From the NCBI RefSeq assembly GCF_004193775.1, contig NC_041004.1, positions 32,326,411-32,390,410 of the forward strand: a DNA stretch of 64,000 nucleotides, read 5' to 3'. A program made the translations under genes and the position numbers. The notes beneath the pieces were generated by a model. The model had not been told where the DNA came from. It was given only the letters and a program-made list of their open reading frames with translations, and ran no database searches. The stretch's first letter is position 1. The number at the start of each line of letters is the position of its first letter. This DNA is from Glycine soja. Taxonomy: Eukaryota > Streptophyta > Magnoliopsida > Fabales > Fabaceae. Shown in pieces: positions 32,511 to 45,004 of this stretch.

Positions 32511-35500
32511 GCTACTTATCCTTTACCTCATCTTTGCTCTTATAAATTGAAAATTACACAACACAAGTGCAAAATAAAGTTCCTATGGAAATCAATACGC
32601 AGACTTCTAAGTTTTTACTACTTGGACATTTGATACACTTTCCAAATAGTTAACAAATAGCTACCAATATAGTAGAAACCTAAGAATAAACAAAAGTAGA
32701 ACAAGAGTAGGAAAGAGGTGGAGGAGAAGAATAAAAACTATTTCATTCGAGTTTACAATTTTAATTTAAGTTTGATATTAATTGAGATTAGCCAATAGTC
32801 AAATTGAACATTGAACACTACAATTTGAGATTCATATATGACATCTCATTTGTGTGTGGGTGTGTGTTGACTTTTTGTGAATGTAAAGAGTAGCTAGAAA
32901 AAAATAGAAACTAAAGTACAAATTTTATTATCAATCAAAAGTCATTGCAGAACTAGGGTTTAATAAGTATTTATTATCCATATACAATGAGTTAATTAGA
33001 TACTTAAATAACTAATTAGTCAACAAACTAATTAGCTATATTAAAGCATTTTGATTTAGCAAATTGTTCTAGTAGAAACAAAAGAAAGAAGATAGTAAAT
33101 AAAATTATCAATTATTGAATAGTTCAGTTGTAAGAATACATGTCAAGTCAAGTTCAAATGACAAACATGAAATCTAAATATCCAGTTTAAAAAGTAAATT
33201 ATATTGACCTCCCATGTGTTTTGCTCTTATTAAACTTAACAACCCTTCTAAATCATTTTCGCATTACCTTGGCCTCCCTTCATGAGACGATGCTAGCTAA
33301 CAGTTTGCATTTTATGTTGAATGACAAAATGACCCTTCACACTCACAAACAGTTCACACTTCTCTCCTTTCCCTTCCTTGACCCCTACAACTTCACCGAT
33401 GCACGCCCTCTCTCCACCACCACCTTGTGATGCCTCTTCACCTTGCATAGTGAAACGAACCATGACAAGAACACCCTCACTGTTGCCCGCAACGCCCTCG
33501 GCAACAACGCCCCTAAAGATATGAAAATCGCCAAATCTTACCTCTTCACAGCCAAATCCCTCTTTACTGTGGTCTCTAGCTACCGTTATCGATGGCTTCG
33601 ACCTCTAACGATTCTCTTGCTGTCAAAGATGTTGTGCGTGGATTTGCACTTTTCCAGAAATGTCAGCGCACACAAGATTGTTGATGATTAAGATGTTTGA
33701 TTTTTGCCTTATTGCATTCTAGCAAGAACTAGAATTCGCGATAATGTCAACAACAATTCCTCATCATAGATTTACTAGGTTTTTAATTTGAAGGTGATGA
33801 GAGTCATGTTGTTGAAAGTTGAGATCTTCGATGATTTGAGTTTGATCAATTCAAGTATTGGGATTTGGTTGGATTATTTACTTGGATTGATGTTTTGGTA
33901 GAAGATCTTTTTATGGCTAGGTAATTTCTTCTTCAATGCCGCTACTGGTGTCCAAGGGGGGAAATAATTTTTCGTGGAACTTCTTATGCCCCATTGATGC
34001 TAGTTTTTAGAAATATTTTTTATCCTAATTTTGTTCTCTCCTTTTAATTTTTATGAATTGTTCTTTTATCTAAAAAATGTTGCTATAGTTTTAAAAGTGG
34101 GTTGTCATTCAATTGTTTTTTTTTTTTGCTAAATAGAACTAGGTGTTATTATTTCTTGTGTCTTATGGCTTGTTATAGCTCAAATACTTACCTTTCAAGA
34201 GCTCGCAACAACAACCAACAAAAAAAAAATTCAAGGATGAAACCTTTATTGGTGGGTTTGGCATTGTTTAAATGTGGTTTTGACACTTTTTAAAAGGAAC
34301 GATCAGGAAAGTAAAACATGTATAAATTGATGGATGAATTTTTTGGTGCGTGTTGTTTCTTGTTTACATGGGCAAGGAATGGGATAATTGTATTTTAGGG
34401 AAAATTAGTCATTAAAAAGTATGTGCAAGTCACATGCTTAGCTTCAGTTAAATTTTTTTACCGTGTTGGTGGGTTAGGGATCCTAGAGAAATAGATGGCC
34501 AAAAATTAAGGGAGGTTAGTGTGGGGTGAAAATAAAGTGGAGTATTATGTGTAAGAAGTGCTAAACGCAACAGAAGTTAGTGTAATTTGCTCCAGTAGAA
34601 ATTATAACTTTACATGGAAGAGAAACCGAAAAAGCATAAATATAGTTGCATAAAAAAAATAACTTGAGGTAAAACATGAATATTTCGAAATGGATACAAA
34701 ATACATGACGCATTTTAAATTTATTGAGTTTACAACTTTACATGAAATGGTAACTAAGAAAGCCCAAATCTAAAATTGAATCAATAAAAAAAACACCTGC
34801 ACAGCTCCAATGCCACTTGCTAAGTCCAAAATGCAAGTCAGAACTCGGATGCGCTATGCAAAACCAGTTAACGACAATACACTGAGATGGGAACAAAATA
34901 GGGAACACATTTTTCTTTTAAAATTACAACCTTTCAAAAATAAGTTGGAAGAATTTTTTACTAAAGGAAACTAAATTATACAAAATGAAACAACAAGTAT
35001 ATTTGTACCCAGTTTGAAGATTTTTTAATATCAAAATCTACCTTCGAATCTAAACCCTAAACCATGATAATTGAAATAAAAGAAAACAAAATGTATCATG
35101 AATCACCAAATTGGGATGAAAAAATATGGAGTCTAATTCACATGTCAGATAACTCTTTTAGTTAAAAAAAAAATAGAAGACGTAAAATAACAAACACAAA
35201 TTTTGTACCTTTGAAACCCTAAGTGTCAGTCATTGTCCACAAGTATTGAAATCAAAGGCACTAAACAAAGTAAGGAAATGAAAAAATAGTGAGAACTAGG
35301 ATGGTATGAGATCATGATCATAAGAAGAGAAAGAAATGCTAATAATTGGACAAGAGTGTGATGTGTGTTGTGTACCTATTGTGTCGTATCGGTGTCTATT
35401 GTATGAGAGATGAGATGTTGAGGTAAGATCGTGAGAGCAATACATTTAGACTTCCTGATCAAGACGCGAGAACATGGTGTGGCAACTATGGTTCACTAGG

Positions 35501-35632
35501 AAGAATATGTTTAAGTTGTAAAGTCTAAGTGATTTAGATTTACATACTTGACAAGAGTATATGTTGTATTGGACCTAATAACAAAGTGCAGTTGGATTCA
35601 AGTTTCTAACGTGTCAAAGTTGGGTGTTGCTA
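32511..35632. other. Intergenic DNA with one unidentified coding-like stretch
   Basis: Most of it is AT-rich with no gene. Between 33221 and 33691 the base composition becomes GC-richer and two adjacent plus-strand frames are open (HTHKQFTLLSFPFLDPYNF, then VARNALGNNAPKDMKIAKSY). They are separated by a stop and a frame change. I do not recognise the product; it may be a degraded host gene piece. Confidence 0.3.
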
Positions 35633-36024
35633 GGTGCACCCAGCAATAATGTTGGTGCACCCAGCAATTACCTGAAGTACCAAAAATTCCCTTCATTAAA
35701 AAAAAAAGCTATTAATAAAAAAAAAACATTCTTCAGTGCACCCAGCATTTCAAAATTTTCCTCCTCCGCGCGATTCCTTTCTTCTCCTCTGGTGGTTCCT
35801 CCATTCCTCCATTGGCACCCTCCACGAAGCTTTTTTGTTGCCTTCCGCTGTCTAGGTTAGTGTTCTAACCTCATTTCTCTTTGAATAGCGTAGGCTAGCC
35901 TTAGGTTAGATGACATTTGTGAGGAATTTTTTGCGCGAGGTTGAAGACGAAGTTCTTCCACGTGGCCGTAAGCTTCTTCCGCGCGTACGTGAAAGACACT
36001 TCATTTGTGTCTGGCGGAAGATGG

Positions 36025-37056
36025 TGTTGGACCTTGTGGCCTCAATAATCTTAAGAGGGATAGGCTTAGAATATAGAAGAAGCAACAACAATCAATTTAA
36101 CAATGTTCTTTAAACATGCAAGACACAATTGATTGCAACAAAATAAATAAGATAAGGGAAGAGAGAATGCAAACACAGTTTTATACTGGTTCGGCCACAA
36201 CCCGTGCCTACGTCCAGTACTCAAGCAACCCACTTGAGATTTCCACTATCTTTGTAAAATCCTTTACAAAGTCTGAACCACACAGGGACAACCCATCCCT
36301 TGTGTTCAGATGCTTTACAACAAGAGACTCACAGTCTCTTAACCAATCTCATTGAATAAGAAGAATAGAAGAAGAATTCTCTCTTCAAGAGAAGAATATT
36401 ACAATGAAAATCATGTAAGAATCCTTATAGATTTTGCAAGTGTTTGGTCAAGGATTTCTTTTGAGAGAGCATTTGACAATGAAGTTCTTTTGGAATCTCT
36501 CTCATTGTCTTTTGAGAGGATAAGACATTTTGGACCAAAAATACTCTCTGTCTAAAATTCGTGCCCAAGTCACCTATTTATAGGCCTTTGATGACCATTC
36601 ACAAATCTAATGAAAAGATGTGACTGTTGGCAGATTTTCTGAAAACTTTCCACTGGTAATCGATTACAATGTTTGTGTAATCGATTACACAGTTATAATT
36701 TGAAGGGTTATGACTTTTGAATTTGAATTTCCAAAGTTTCGTTGCTGGTAATCGATTACAGACATATGGTAATCGATTATATGTTGAAAATTCAAATTCA
36801 AAACCTTTTTCAACAGCTATTTCTCAACCCTGTCTTCTGGTAATCGATTACACTTCCTGGTAATCGATTACCAGAGCCTTGCATGTCTTGAAAGCACATT
36901 GTTTTAAGGCAAGGCTTGGTCTTTAGTGAATCTTGAAACAAGGCTTTGTTTGTTGAAGCAATCTTGAATTATTCTTGAAGCAAATGCTTATCATTTGAAG
37001 CAGCCTTGTTAGATTCTTCTTTGACATCATCAAAATCATGTATACATACATTCACA
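36025..37056 (-). repeat. 3' LTR of the copia element
   Basis: 1032 bp. A TATA box reads TATAAATA on the minus strand (36575-36582). It carries six TAATCGATTA palindromes. Confidence 0.94.
36657..36870 (-). repeat. Three pairs of TAATCGATTA in the copia LTR
   Basis: Sites start at 36657, 36678, 36749, 36770, 36841 and 36861. Spacing within pairs is 21, 21 and 20 bp; the fourth site is followed by T instead of C. The identical set occurs in the other LTR (39621-39834). The same pair geometry is seen in the solo LTR at 27598-29070. Confidence 0.88.
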
Positions 37057-37629
37057 TTCTCCCCCTTTTTGATGATGACAAACATGTGATTTCTTCTCGA
37101 CACCATCAAAGCTTGCATGATTTACATCTCCCTCTTTCTCAAGCAAATTCTTCTTGATATCATCAAAATCTTCATGATTTACATTCTCCCCCTTTTTGAT
37201 GATGACAACCACCTGTAGGTTAGGAGCAACAACAAAGAAAATATCTATTTGCATATAGTTTACTCCCCCTTGGTTTTACAATGATTGCTTATATGAGACA
37301 ATTGAAGATTTCATATTTTTCATATATAAAAAGTTGTCTCATAAAACAATAGATAATTTTTCTTACTATTTTATCTTTTATCTTTCTCTCCCCCTTTGTC
37401 AACATCAAAAACAAATCATGAATAGAAAGGAGAAAGATGTTACCACTTGTTGCAATGTATGAGAATAAGTGATACCAAAAGGCATTAAAACAATCATTCA
37501 ATATTAATCAAGCAAAAACAAGTACAATAACACATCAATCAAACACAATCAAACACAATCAATCATCAAATATTTCAAATCAAATTAATTAAATTAACAA
37601 TCAACTAACTATACACAATAATTTCTATT

Positions 37630-38010
37630 ATTAAAAAAAAATCAAAATTCAAAATTCAAAATTCAAAATTCAAATTTCAAATTTCAAATTTTTAAAATTT
37701 AAATTTTAAATTTTAAATTTTAAATTCCAACTTCCAATTTCAACTTTTAGTAACTTCCCCTTCCAACTTCCAACCTCCATTTTCAACTTTCAACTTCCAA
37801 TAACTTTCATTTCCAACTTCCAACTTCCAGTAACTTCCACTTCCAACTTCCAACTTCCATTTTTAACTTTCAACTTCCAATAACTACTTCCAACTTCCAA
37901 CTTCCAACTTTCAAATTTTAATTTCAAATTTCAAATTTTTATTTTCAATTTTCAAATTTAACTTTTCAAATTTCAATTTTCAATTTCAAATTTCAATTTC
38001 AAAATTTCCT
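37630..38010. repeat. Low-complexity AAATTTCAA / CTTCCAACTTCCAA tract
   Basis: Almost 400 bp of short interspersed units of 'caaatttcaaattt' and 'cttccaacttccaa' within the copia interior. Non-coding, probably grown by slippage where pol was lost. Confidence 0.8.
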
Positions 38011-38385
38011 TTTCTAAATTAAATAGTTTTCTTAAAACATGAAACTAATTTGAAAAGTTTAATAGATTCTTTAAAAACAATCAAAAACTCAATCAGGAAC
38101 AAACATCAAAGACAATCAAACACACAATAAAAAATACAATCAATCAATCATCAAACACAGTCAATCAAATTCAATCACAATCATCAAGGACAGTCTAAAC
38201 TCAAGTAGAAAGCAAGCATCAAAAGTAATCAATCAAAGACAAGTGACCTGTTGGTATCATTTGATATTACTTGTTGGGGTTGTTGATCAAGTGGCCTTTG
38301 TTTGTTGTCTCCATAAATCGCATATTCACTTTTCTTGGGGAGAAATGTGGCCTTCGTTTGTTGTCTCCATAAATCACATATTCAT

Positions 38386-38935
38386 TTATCTTGGGGAGAC
38401 ATATGAATAAACTTTGATGCATGCCATGTGTTTGGAGAAATTGCTATCAATGTATCGACTTTGTTCTTCTCCATTTTCATAGTCTTTCATCATGATACCC
38501 AAACTTATGATTTTCTTCTCTGAATCACTTGAATAATTTATGACATTATCTTCCCAAGTGATATATCCTTTCTTTTCTTTCTTCTCTTTGAAATTCATCT
38601 TGTCGGATTTTTCCATTCTTCTTTTAAACACAGGACAATTGAATCTCATGTGCTCAAGTTGATCGCACTTAGCATTTTGGGGCTAAAGAGGAATCTTCTT
38701 CTTTCTTCTTTCATCATCATCTTCTTTCTTCTCTAGTTTTTTTTTTATATAGTTGCATTTCTCTCTACCATTGTAGGAATAAAGGAATCAAATTCAATGG
38801 CTTCCCATATCTTTAGATCTATGGCTTCTATAAAGATCTGCATTCGGGTTTTCCAATAATGATAACCCTCACCATTGAACATAAGAGCCTATTGATAGAA
38901 TTTCCCTCAGAAAATGGAAATTTGGATGATGCCAT
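38386..38935 (-). pseudogene. Deleted copia gag remnant
   Basis: From an ATG at 38935 the minus strand reads MASSKFPFSEGNSINR. After a one-base frame change it gives MFNGEGYHYWKTRMQIFIEA then IDLKIWEAIEFDSFIP, the usual start of plant copia gag (DUF4219/UBN2 region). After a deletion the frame resumes with a zinc-knuckle half KCDQLEHMRFNC and the following CPVFKRRMEKSDKMNFKEKK to 38386. The first knuckle cysteine and most of the capsid are missing. It is not expected to make functional gag. Confidence 0.82.
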
Positions 38936-38974
38936 ATCTATTCTTGAAGTTTTTAAACTTTATACAAGAATCCT

Positions 38975-38986
38975 GCTCTGATACCA
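38975..38986 (-). other. Primer-binding site of the copia element
   Basis: TGGTATCAGAGC on the minus strand, two bases inside the 5' LTR. It is complementary to the 3' end of initiator Met tRNA, the standard copia primer. Confidence 0.92.
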
Positions 38987-38988
38987 CT

Positions 38989-40020
38989 TGTTGGACCTTG
39001 TGGCCTCAATAATCTTAAGAGGGATAGGCTTAGAATATAGAAGAAGCAACAACAATCAATTTAACAATGTTCTTTAAACATGCAAGACACAATTGATTGC
39101 AACAACATAAATGAGATAAGGGAAGAGAGAATGCAAACACAGTTTTATACTGGTTCGGCCACAACCCGTGCCTACGTCCAGTACTCAAGCAACCCACTTG
39201 AGATTTCCACTATCTTTGTAAAATCCTTTACAAAGTCTGAACCACACAGGGACAACCCATCCCTTGTGTTCAGATGCTTTACAACAAGAGACTCACAGTC
39301 TCTTAACCAATCTCATTGAATAAGAAGAATAGAAGAAGAATTCTCTCTTCAAGAGAAGAATATTACAATGAAAATCATGTAAGAATCCTTATAGATTTTG
39401 CAAGTGTTTGGTCAAGGATTTCTTTTGAGAGAGCATTTGACAATGAAGTTCTTTTGGAATCTCTCTCATTGTCTTTTGAGAGGATAAGACATTTTGGACC
39501 AAAAATACTCTCTGTCTAAAATTCGTGCCCAAGTCACCTATTTATAGGCCTTTGATGACCATTCACAAATCTAATGAAAAGATGTGACTGTTGGCAGATT
39601 TTCTGAAAACTTTCCACTGGTAATCGATTACAATGTTTGTGTAATCGATTACACAGTTATAATTTGAAGGGTTATGACTTTTGAATTTGAATTTCCAAAG
39701 TTTCGTTGCTGGTAATCGATTACAGACATATGGTAATCGATTATATGTTGAAAATTCAAATTCAAAACCTTTTTCAACAGCTATTTCTCAACCCTGTCTT
39801 CTGGTAATCGATTACACTTCCTGGTAATCGATTACCAGAGCCTTGCATGTCTTGAAAGCACATTGTTTTAAGGCAAGGCTTGGTCTTTAGTGAATCTTGA
39901 AACAAGGCTTTGTTTGTTGAAGCAATCTTGAATTATTCTTGAAGCAAATGCTTATCATTTGAAGCAGCCTTGTTAGATTCTTCTTTGACATCATCAAAAT
40001 CATGTATACATACATTCACA
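38989..40020 (-). repeat. 5' LTR of the copia element
   Basis: 1032 bp, same length as the other LTR and nearly identical. TATA box on the minus strand at 39539-39546. Confidence 0.94.
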
Positions 40021-40048
40021 GATGGTTCTTCTGCAGGTATCCGCGGAA

Positions 40049-40316
40049 GAAGTTTCTTCTGCGTGATCCAGCGAAAGAACCTTCTTCCGCACGTTAAAAA
40101 CGAAACGTCTTCCACTCGTGGAAGAACCTTCTTCCGCAGGAACACGCGGAAGAACCTTCTTCCGTAGAGTCCGTGGAAGAACCTTCTTCCTCAAGCAGGC
40201 AATATATCCGACGAAAGAACGTTCTTCCGCAAACTCTCGCGGAAGACCGTTCTTTCATAGGCACGATTTATCATCCACGGAAGAACTGTCTTTCGTGTGC
40301 CCGTGGAAGAACCTTC
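40049..40316. repeat. Left MULE subterminal array of GAAnnTTC palindromes
   Basis: Seven exact GAAnnTTC sites: 40049 (GAAGTTTC), 40077, 40124, 40152, 40179, 40309 (GAACCTTC) and 40217 (GAACGTTC). They sit in units like GCGGAAGAACCTTCTTCCGC, each a short inverted repeat. The outer part of the array was cut off by the copia insertion (35930-36024). The core equals the plant heat-shock-element half-pair; transposase binding sites are the alternative. Confidence 0.75.
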
Positions 40317-40330
40317 TTCTGCAACCCTCT

Positions 40331-42295
40331 TTTTTATTGTATATTGGTTTTTTTTGTTTAAATTATGATTGAACCATCATTTTATTGATATTATTAGTTT
40401 GTTTTTTTTTATTTGCTATTAAAATTTGTATATGTATATGAGAAATGACAAATTGGTGCCTTTGACATATGATTTACATGCTTTATGTATAGATATTGTG
40501 TAAGGCTATTTGTTGACTAATGAACCTAAGCTGTGAAATCCTAACCAAGACCTAATCTCAATTTTCATTCCAAAGTTAACAAAAAGAGTGTCTATAAGGC
40601 TATTTGTTCACTAATGAATCTAAGGTGAGGTGGCTAAGCAGATGAACAAAACTCGCCCTTATTCATCAACAACTAAGAAGCCTACTCCACATGCGAGTGG
40701 CTGAGGAGCAATGAACAAAACTCCCCCTTAATTTTCCACTATGATGGCTATGACAACATGTTATGAACATTTGTGTAGCATCAAGTTTCAGGCCTAGACA
40801 CAAATACTTTTTGTGACCTATAGTGAAAGCAAGAAGCAGACTCATCCTTAACAAGAGCCCCACCTAGAGTCATATCATATATCAAAGAAGCTTCAACATT
40901 TAATCTATCATTCATGTCAAATAATATGTAACCTTTGTTAAGAGTAAAGACTCAACCCAAGGAAAATAAGACAAGACTAAATAATATGTCAAGACCTTGT
41001 CTCTAAATGACTTTTGTTAATTATGCCATAGCATCTTGACCAAACCTATTTAAACAACAACACTGAGTTTAATTGCAAAGGTGAAAGAATAGTAGTTTCA
41101 TGAATCTAAACCCTCCATTCTCCAAAATCATTAGTTTCAACAATATTAACAAGTAGTAAATAAAGAAGAACTTCAAGCTATGAATGACTTTCTGAACTAA
41201 ATATAAACTACAATGACCTTTGTCTGTCACCTATGTTTGTCACCATTTTGAAAATTACGAAAATATAAGTACCTATTCCTTCATAGTCACTATGTTGGTA
41301 AGAAACAATATATCACCTTCTAAGTTGGTCTAGAAGTCTGATAAGAGAAATACCAAACGATTTAATTATTCAATTTCAGCTTGTAGTTGCCTAATCGAAA
41401 TGTCTGACATTTGTTCCCTTCTCAAAGCACCTGCAAGAGTTGTCTCCAAAGGATGTAATTGAGACACAAATGATTTTGAATATATAAATTTTATTAGGAC
41501 AGAAACTATATGTTCACATTATCTTCACATCACGCCACCATCATTTGGAAAAAAATGTTAAGCCTAAGATTGTTCCCATATCCCTTACTGGACCATATTT
41601 AGGTATTAGTATTTTAGCCCACAATGCCTATTCCTTTTCAAGCAAAGGCCACTTCCATTTCACAATTAACTACCTTATTTAACTAACTGAATTAAATTTG
41701 TGAAAGATAAATAAGGATAGTAGTTGGTCAATATAGAAAAGATAAATGAGTTGTGAAAGAAAAAATCCTTGGGGGAGAAGGAGAAAGAGAATTCTTTCTC
41801 CTAAATTCTTTCTCCTATCTTCAAAATACTTAACCAAACAAGAAAAAGAATAGACACACACAAAAATTAGTAAAGACAAAGCTTTGTTACCAATTATATC
41901 AATTTGTCCTGAACATCAACTGCCATGTAGTTGACAATCTCCCCACTTGTGTGACTCTGCTTGGCTGAGCATGATTTTAGTTAGATGTTCACATATTTGA
42001 GATTAAGAATCAATAATTAAGATTAACATTCCCGTTGAATCATTCAAAATCACATTTAAATACCAGCTAACATGATTTTAGTTAGATGTTCACATATTTG
42101 AATTGAAAGAACAAGTAACTTTTGTATTAGAAAAAAAAAACTGAATTTTGCTATTAACTTGCTTTTATAAGGAAAACATCCCAACATAAATCACTTCACT
42201 TCAAGCTCAATTTTAACTAAAATCAATTTCATTCAAAATTGATTTTGCCAATTCTTACACAAGCATACACTAAATGTTCTTCATGATTTCAGATC
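40331..42295. other. MULE interior upstream of the mobile-domain gene
   Basis: About 2 kb of AT-rich sequence without a supported gene. It presumably includes the promoter and 5' leader of the plant mobile domain gene, but I can point to no specific element. Confidence 0.35.
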
Positions 42296-44330
42296 ATGGT
42301 TAGAACATGAGGTTTAGGTCGTGCCTTAGGAACTGGTAGAGGCAAAGACATGAGTCAAGATGTGCATCAGCCTGAAGTTCCTCGGCGTCATAGGCCTACT
42401 GCTTCAGTACGTAGGCAATGGGTTCATGTGACTGAGGACGTTACTCAGACACTTGAGGATGTGCCTCAATTGAATGAGGATGTTCCTCATGTGTCTGACG
42501 CTACTCCGGAGATGACAAGCGCCACCGATGCTGCGGATGCAGAGGGAGTGGCTAGTGATGGTAGCTTGGGTTCACCTGCTACTAATGAGGGATTCCCTAG
42601 TAGGCCACATGACCCATTGGTTTTGACTGGTTTCACTGAGCACGTCGCACACAACATCTGAAGTGGAGAGGTACGTACATTTCGACGTTGAGTAATTACA
42701 TGATAATTATTTATAGTTGGATTGTTTTTTATATAGACATTATTATAAACTGTTATTCAATATAGGAACGACCCGGTCTAAAGTTGGTCTCCCATGGTAG
42801 GAAAGTAGATAAATTTGGGAGACCAGCGCCTGAGATAGAAGGCATGATTGCAGCCACCGGATCGAGTCCACTGATCAGGTGCTCTGTAATCACCACTGAT
42901 CCTGGACTTATATCCGCTTTCGTCGAGAGGTGGCATAGGGAGACCAGCACCTTCCACCTGCTAGTAGGAGAGTTGACGGTCACTCTAGATGACGTTTCGT
43001 CACTCCTACACCTTGCCATCACTAGCGCGCTGCATGCCTTCGAGCCGCTGGTTACTTCTGACGCGGTGGGGCTTTTGACGGAGCTGCTTGAGGTCACCCC
43101 TGAGGAAGCTACAGCTGAGACCCGTCAGGCTAGTGGGCCTTATGTTCGATTGTCCTAGATTCGGGACGTGTACCAGAGTAGGTGTCGGGCCAGACGGTGG
43201 GTTGTAGTAGCCTGCACGTATCTCCTCCACTTGGTCGGTTGCACTCTTTTTGCTAACAAGAGTGCAACCCATGCTCATGTCATGCACCTGCAGGCTTTCA
43301 GGGACCTGGTCCAAGCAGGGGGATTCTCTTGAGGAGCGGCTGCATTGGTCCACTTGTACGAGCATCTGAATGAGGCATCGCAGACCCCTACACGGCAGAT
43401 GGCCGGTTACATTACACTACTTCAGGTAAGTATTGTTACTTATAATTTAAATTGAACTAGCATTCAATCCATGTTCTTATTGATGTTTACTTCGTGTTTG
43501 TAGTGCTGGATATACGAGCACTTTCTGACGGTGCAACAGTGTGTCGTTGATGATGCTTATGCTGAGGCAAGCCCACGTGCCTCCAGGTGGCTTATGGGTA
43601 AGGCTCATATGACGGGGATCAAGGGAGCCCCATACCGGGCACGTATGGAAGCCCTGATTGTGACTGACGTGTGTTGGATGCCCTATGCTGAGCACCGGGG
43701 ACTTAGAGGCTTTGACTTGATCTTGTCATACACGGGCCAGCTCAATTGGGCTCAGATTGTCATCTATGTTCGACCAGAGCGGGTCGTTCGATAGTTCGGG
43801 TACATTCAGACCGTCCCTCCGCCGTTTGTTCATGATTCGTTGATGAATGCTGATATAGACGGCCGGTGGCTGCACTTTTCAGACAATCTAATGCCTGCGA
43901 GGGAGATCTGTGTAGTTCTTGGCCAGGTGGCGCCAGACTACATGGATTGGTTTTTTTGGATTTCGCACCCGTTCATCACGTCGACCGAGGATAGTGCTGA
44001 GTTGAGACATCCGCCTACCCCACATGATGAGGAGCTCATCGAGCCACCTATCCTGGAGGTTTCAGTTGCATCCGATCTCTTTACACATTCAGTGGTAAGC
44101 AAAAATTATGTACTTTTTCATAATTTAAATTTTTTTAAAATGTGATACTCACTTTGTTATTTTGACTGTGACAAGTTGACTGCCAAGGATGTCAAGGCAT
44201 GGTTGAGGATTTGGGAGCGATCGCTGAGGATTTGGAGCGGGTCATCAACCTCGGGATGGTCACTAAAGGCACTGACTTATATGACATCATGACTCGTTGC
44301 CTGAGGAGAGCTAGAGGTGACGCCGCATAG
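42296..44330 (+). pseudogene. Plant mobile domain (MAIN/MAIL-like) protein, five nonsense codons
   Basis: The aminotransferase-like plant mobile domain occurs in host MAIN/MAIL1 nuclear proteins and in transposons. Exons fit at 42296-42670, 42766-43425, 43504-44094 and about 44176-44330 (the last splice phase is uncertain). The start reads MVRT-stop-GLGRALGTGRG. Domain motifs follow: KLVSHGRKVDKFGRP, FVERWHRETSTFHL, GELTVTLDDVSSLLHL, HLVGCTLFANKSATHAHV, GYITLLQ, then RVVR-stop-FGYIQTVPP and DYMDWFFWISHPF. Stops lie at 42308, 42659, 43156, 43330 and 43792. At each, relatives have Arg, Trp, Trp, Trp and Gln, so all are single transitions of the C-to-T or G-to-A kind. No frameshift is seen in the first three exons. 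Confidence 0.85.
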
Positions 44331-44426
44331 ATTATGATTTATATTTTTATTGTATTTAAAGTTTTAATTTTAGTATTCCTTTATGTATGTGATAAGACAC
44401 ATTTACTTAGACTATTTATAATTTAT

Positions 44427-44540
<114 letters not shown>

Positions 44541-45004
44541 TGAAATTTAAATATAAACCACACACACGTGATTCCTTTATAATGGTATTTGAATATATAA
44601 AATACAGAAGATAAAATAATTAAACAAGGAACTCAAAAAATGGTATTTGAATACCTAAGTACCCCTGTTCAGCATTTTTTTTAAATTATGTCTAAGTCGC
44701 CTAAGACATTCGAGGGGCGCTATTTCTCATGTTTGCACGTCAAGGAACTCAAAAAAAATAAAAGCGTCGAAATTATTTGTTATTTATTTTTTTAAAAAAA
44801 TGAAGTAATTATACAAATTTATTCATAAAAGTTAAAAAAACAATAAATTAGTACCAACGACATTAAGGATCCGTTTTTCATATATAATACACATAACAAA
44901 GCGACAAAGACTTGTTTACACACTAACACATTACATTCAGTTGAACATGATGGACACAAATATAATTTGCATGAAACACTATAAAATATAACTAGCATTC
45001 AATC

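Larger units (their letters stand above)
36025..40020 (-). mobile_element. Very young non-autonomous copia LTR retrotransposon
   Basis: Two 1032 bp LTRs (36025-37056 and 38989-40020) begin TGTTGG and end TTCACA on the plus strand, with the target duplication GATGG (36020-36024 and 40021-40025). By eye they differ only near 36141-36157 (two substitutions). The primer site TGGTATCAGAGC lies on the minus strand beside the right LTR and a polypurine tract (aaaaagggggagaa, minus) beside the left, so the element reads right to left. Only gag remnants are present; all of pol is missing. Confidence 0.95.

Noticed and set aside
33221..33691. A host gene in the GC-richer stretch
   Set aside because: Two frames separated by a stop and a shift, with no domain I can name. 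Not called as a gene.
37630..38010. CRISPR-like or satellite array
   Set aside because: Units are irregular, AT-rich slippage products without constant repeats and unique spacers. The sequence is plant DNA.
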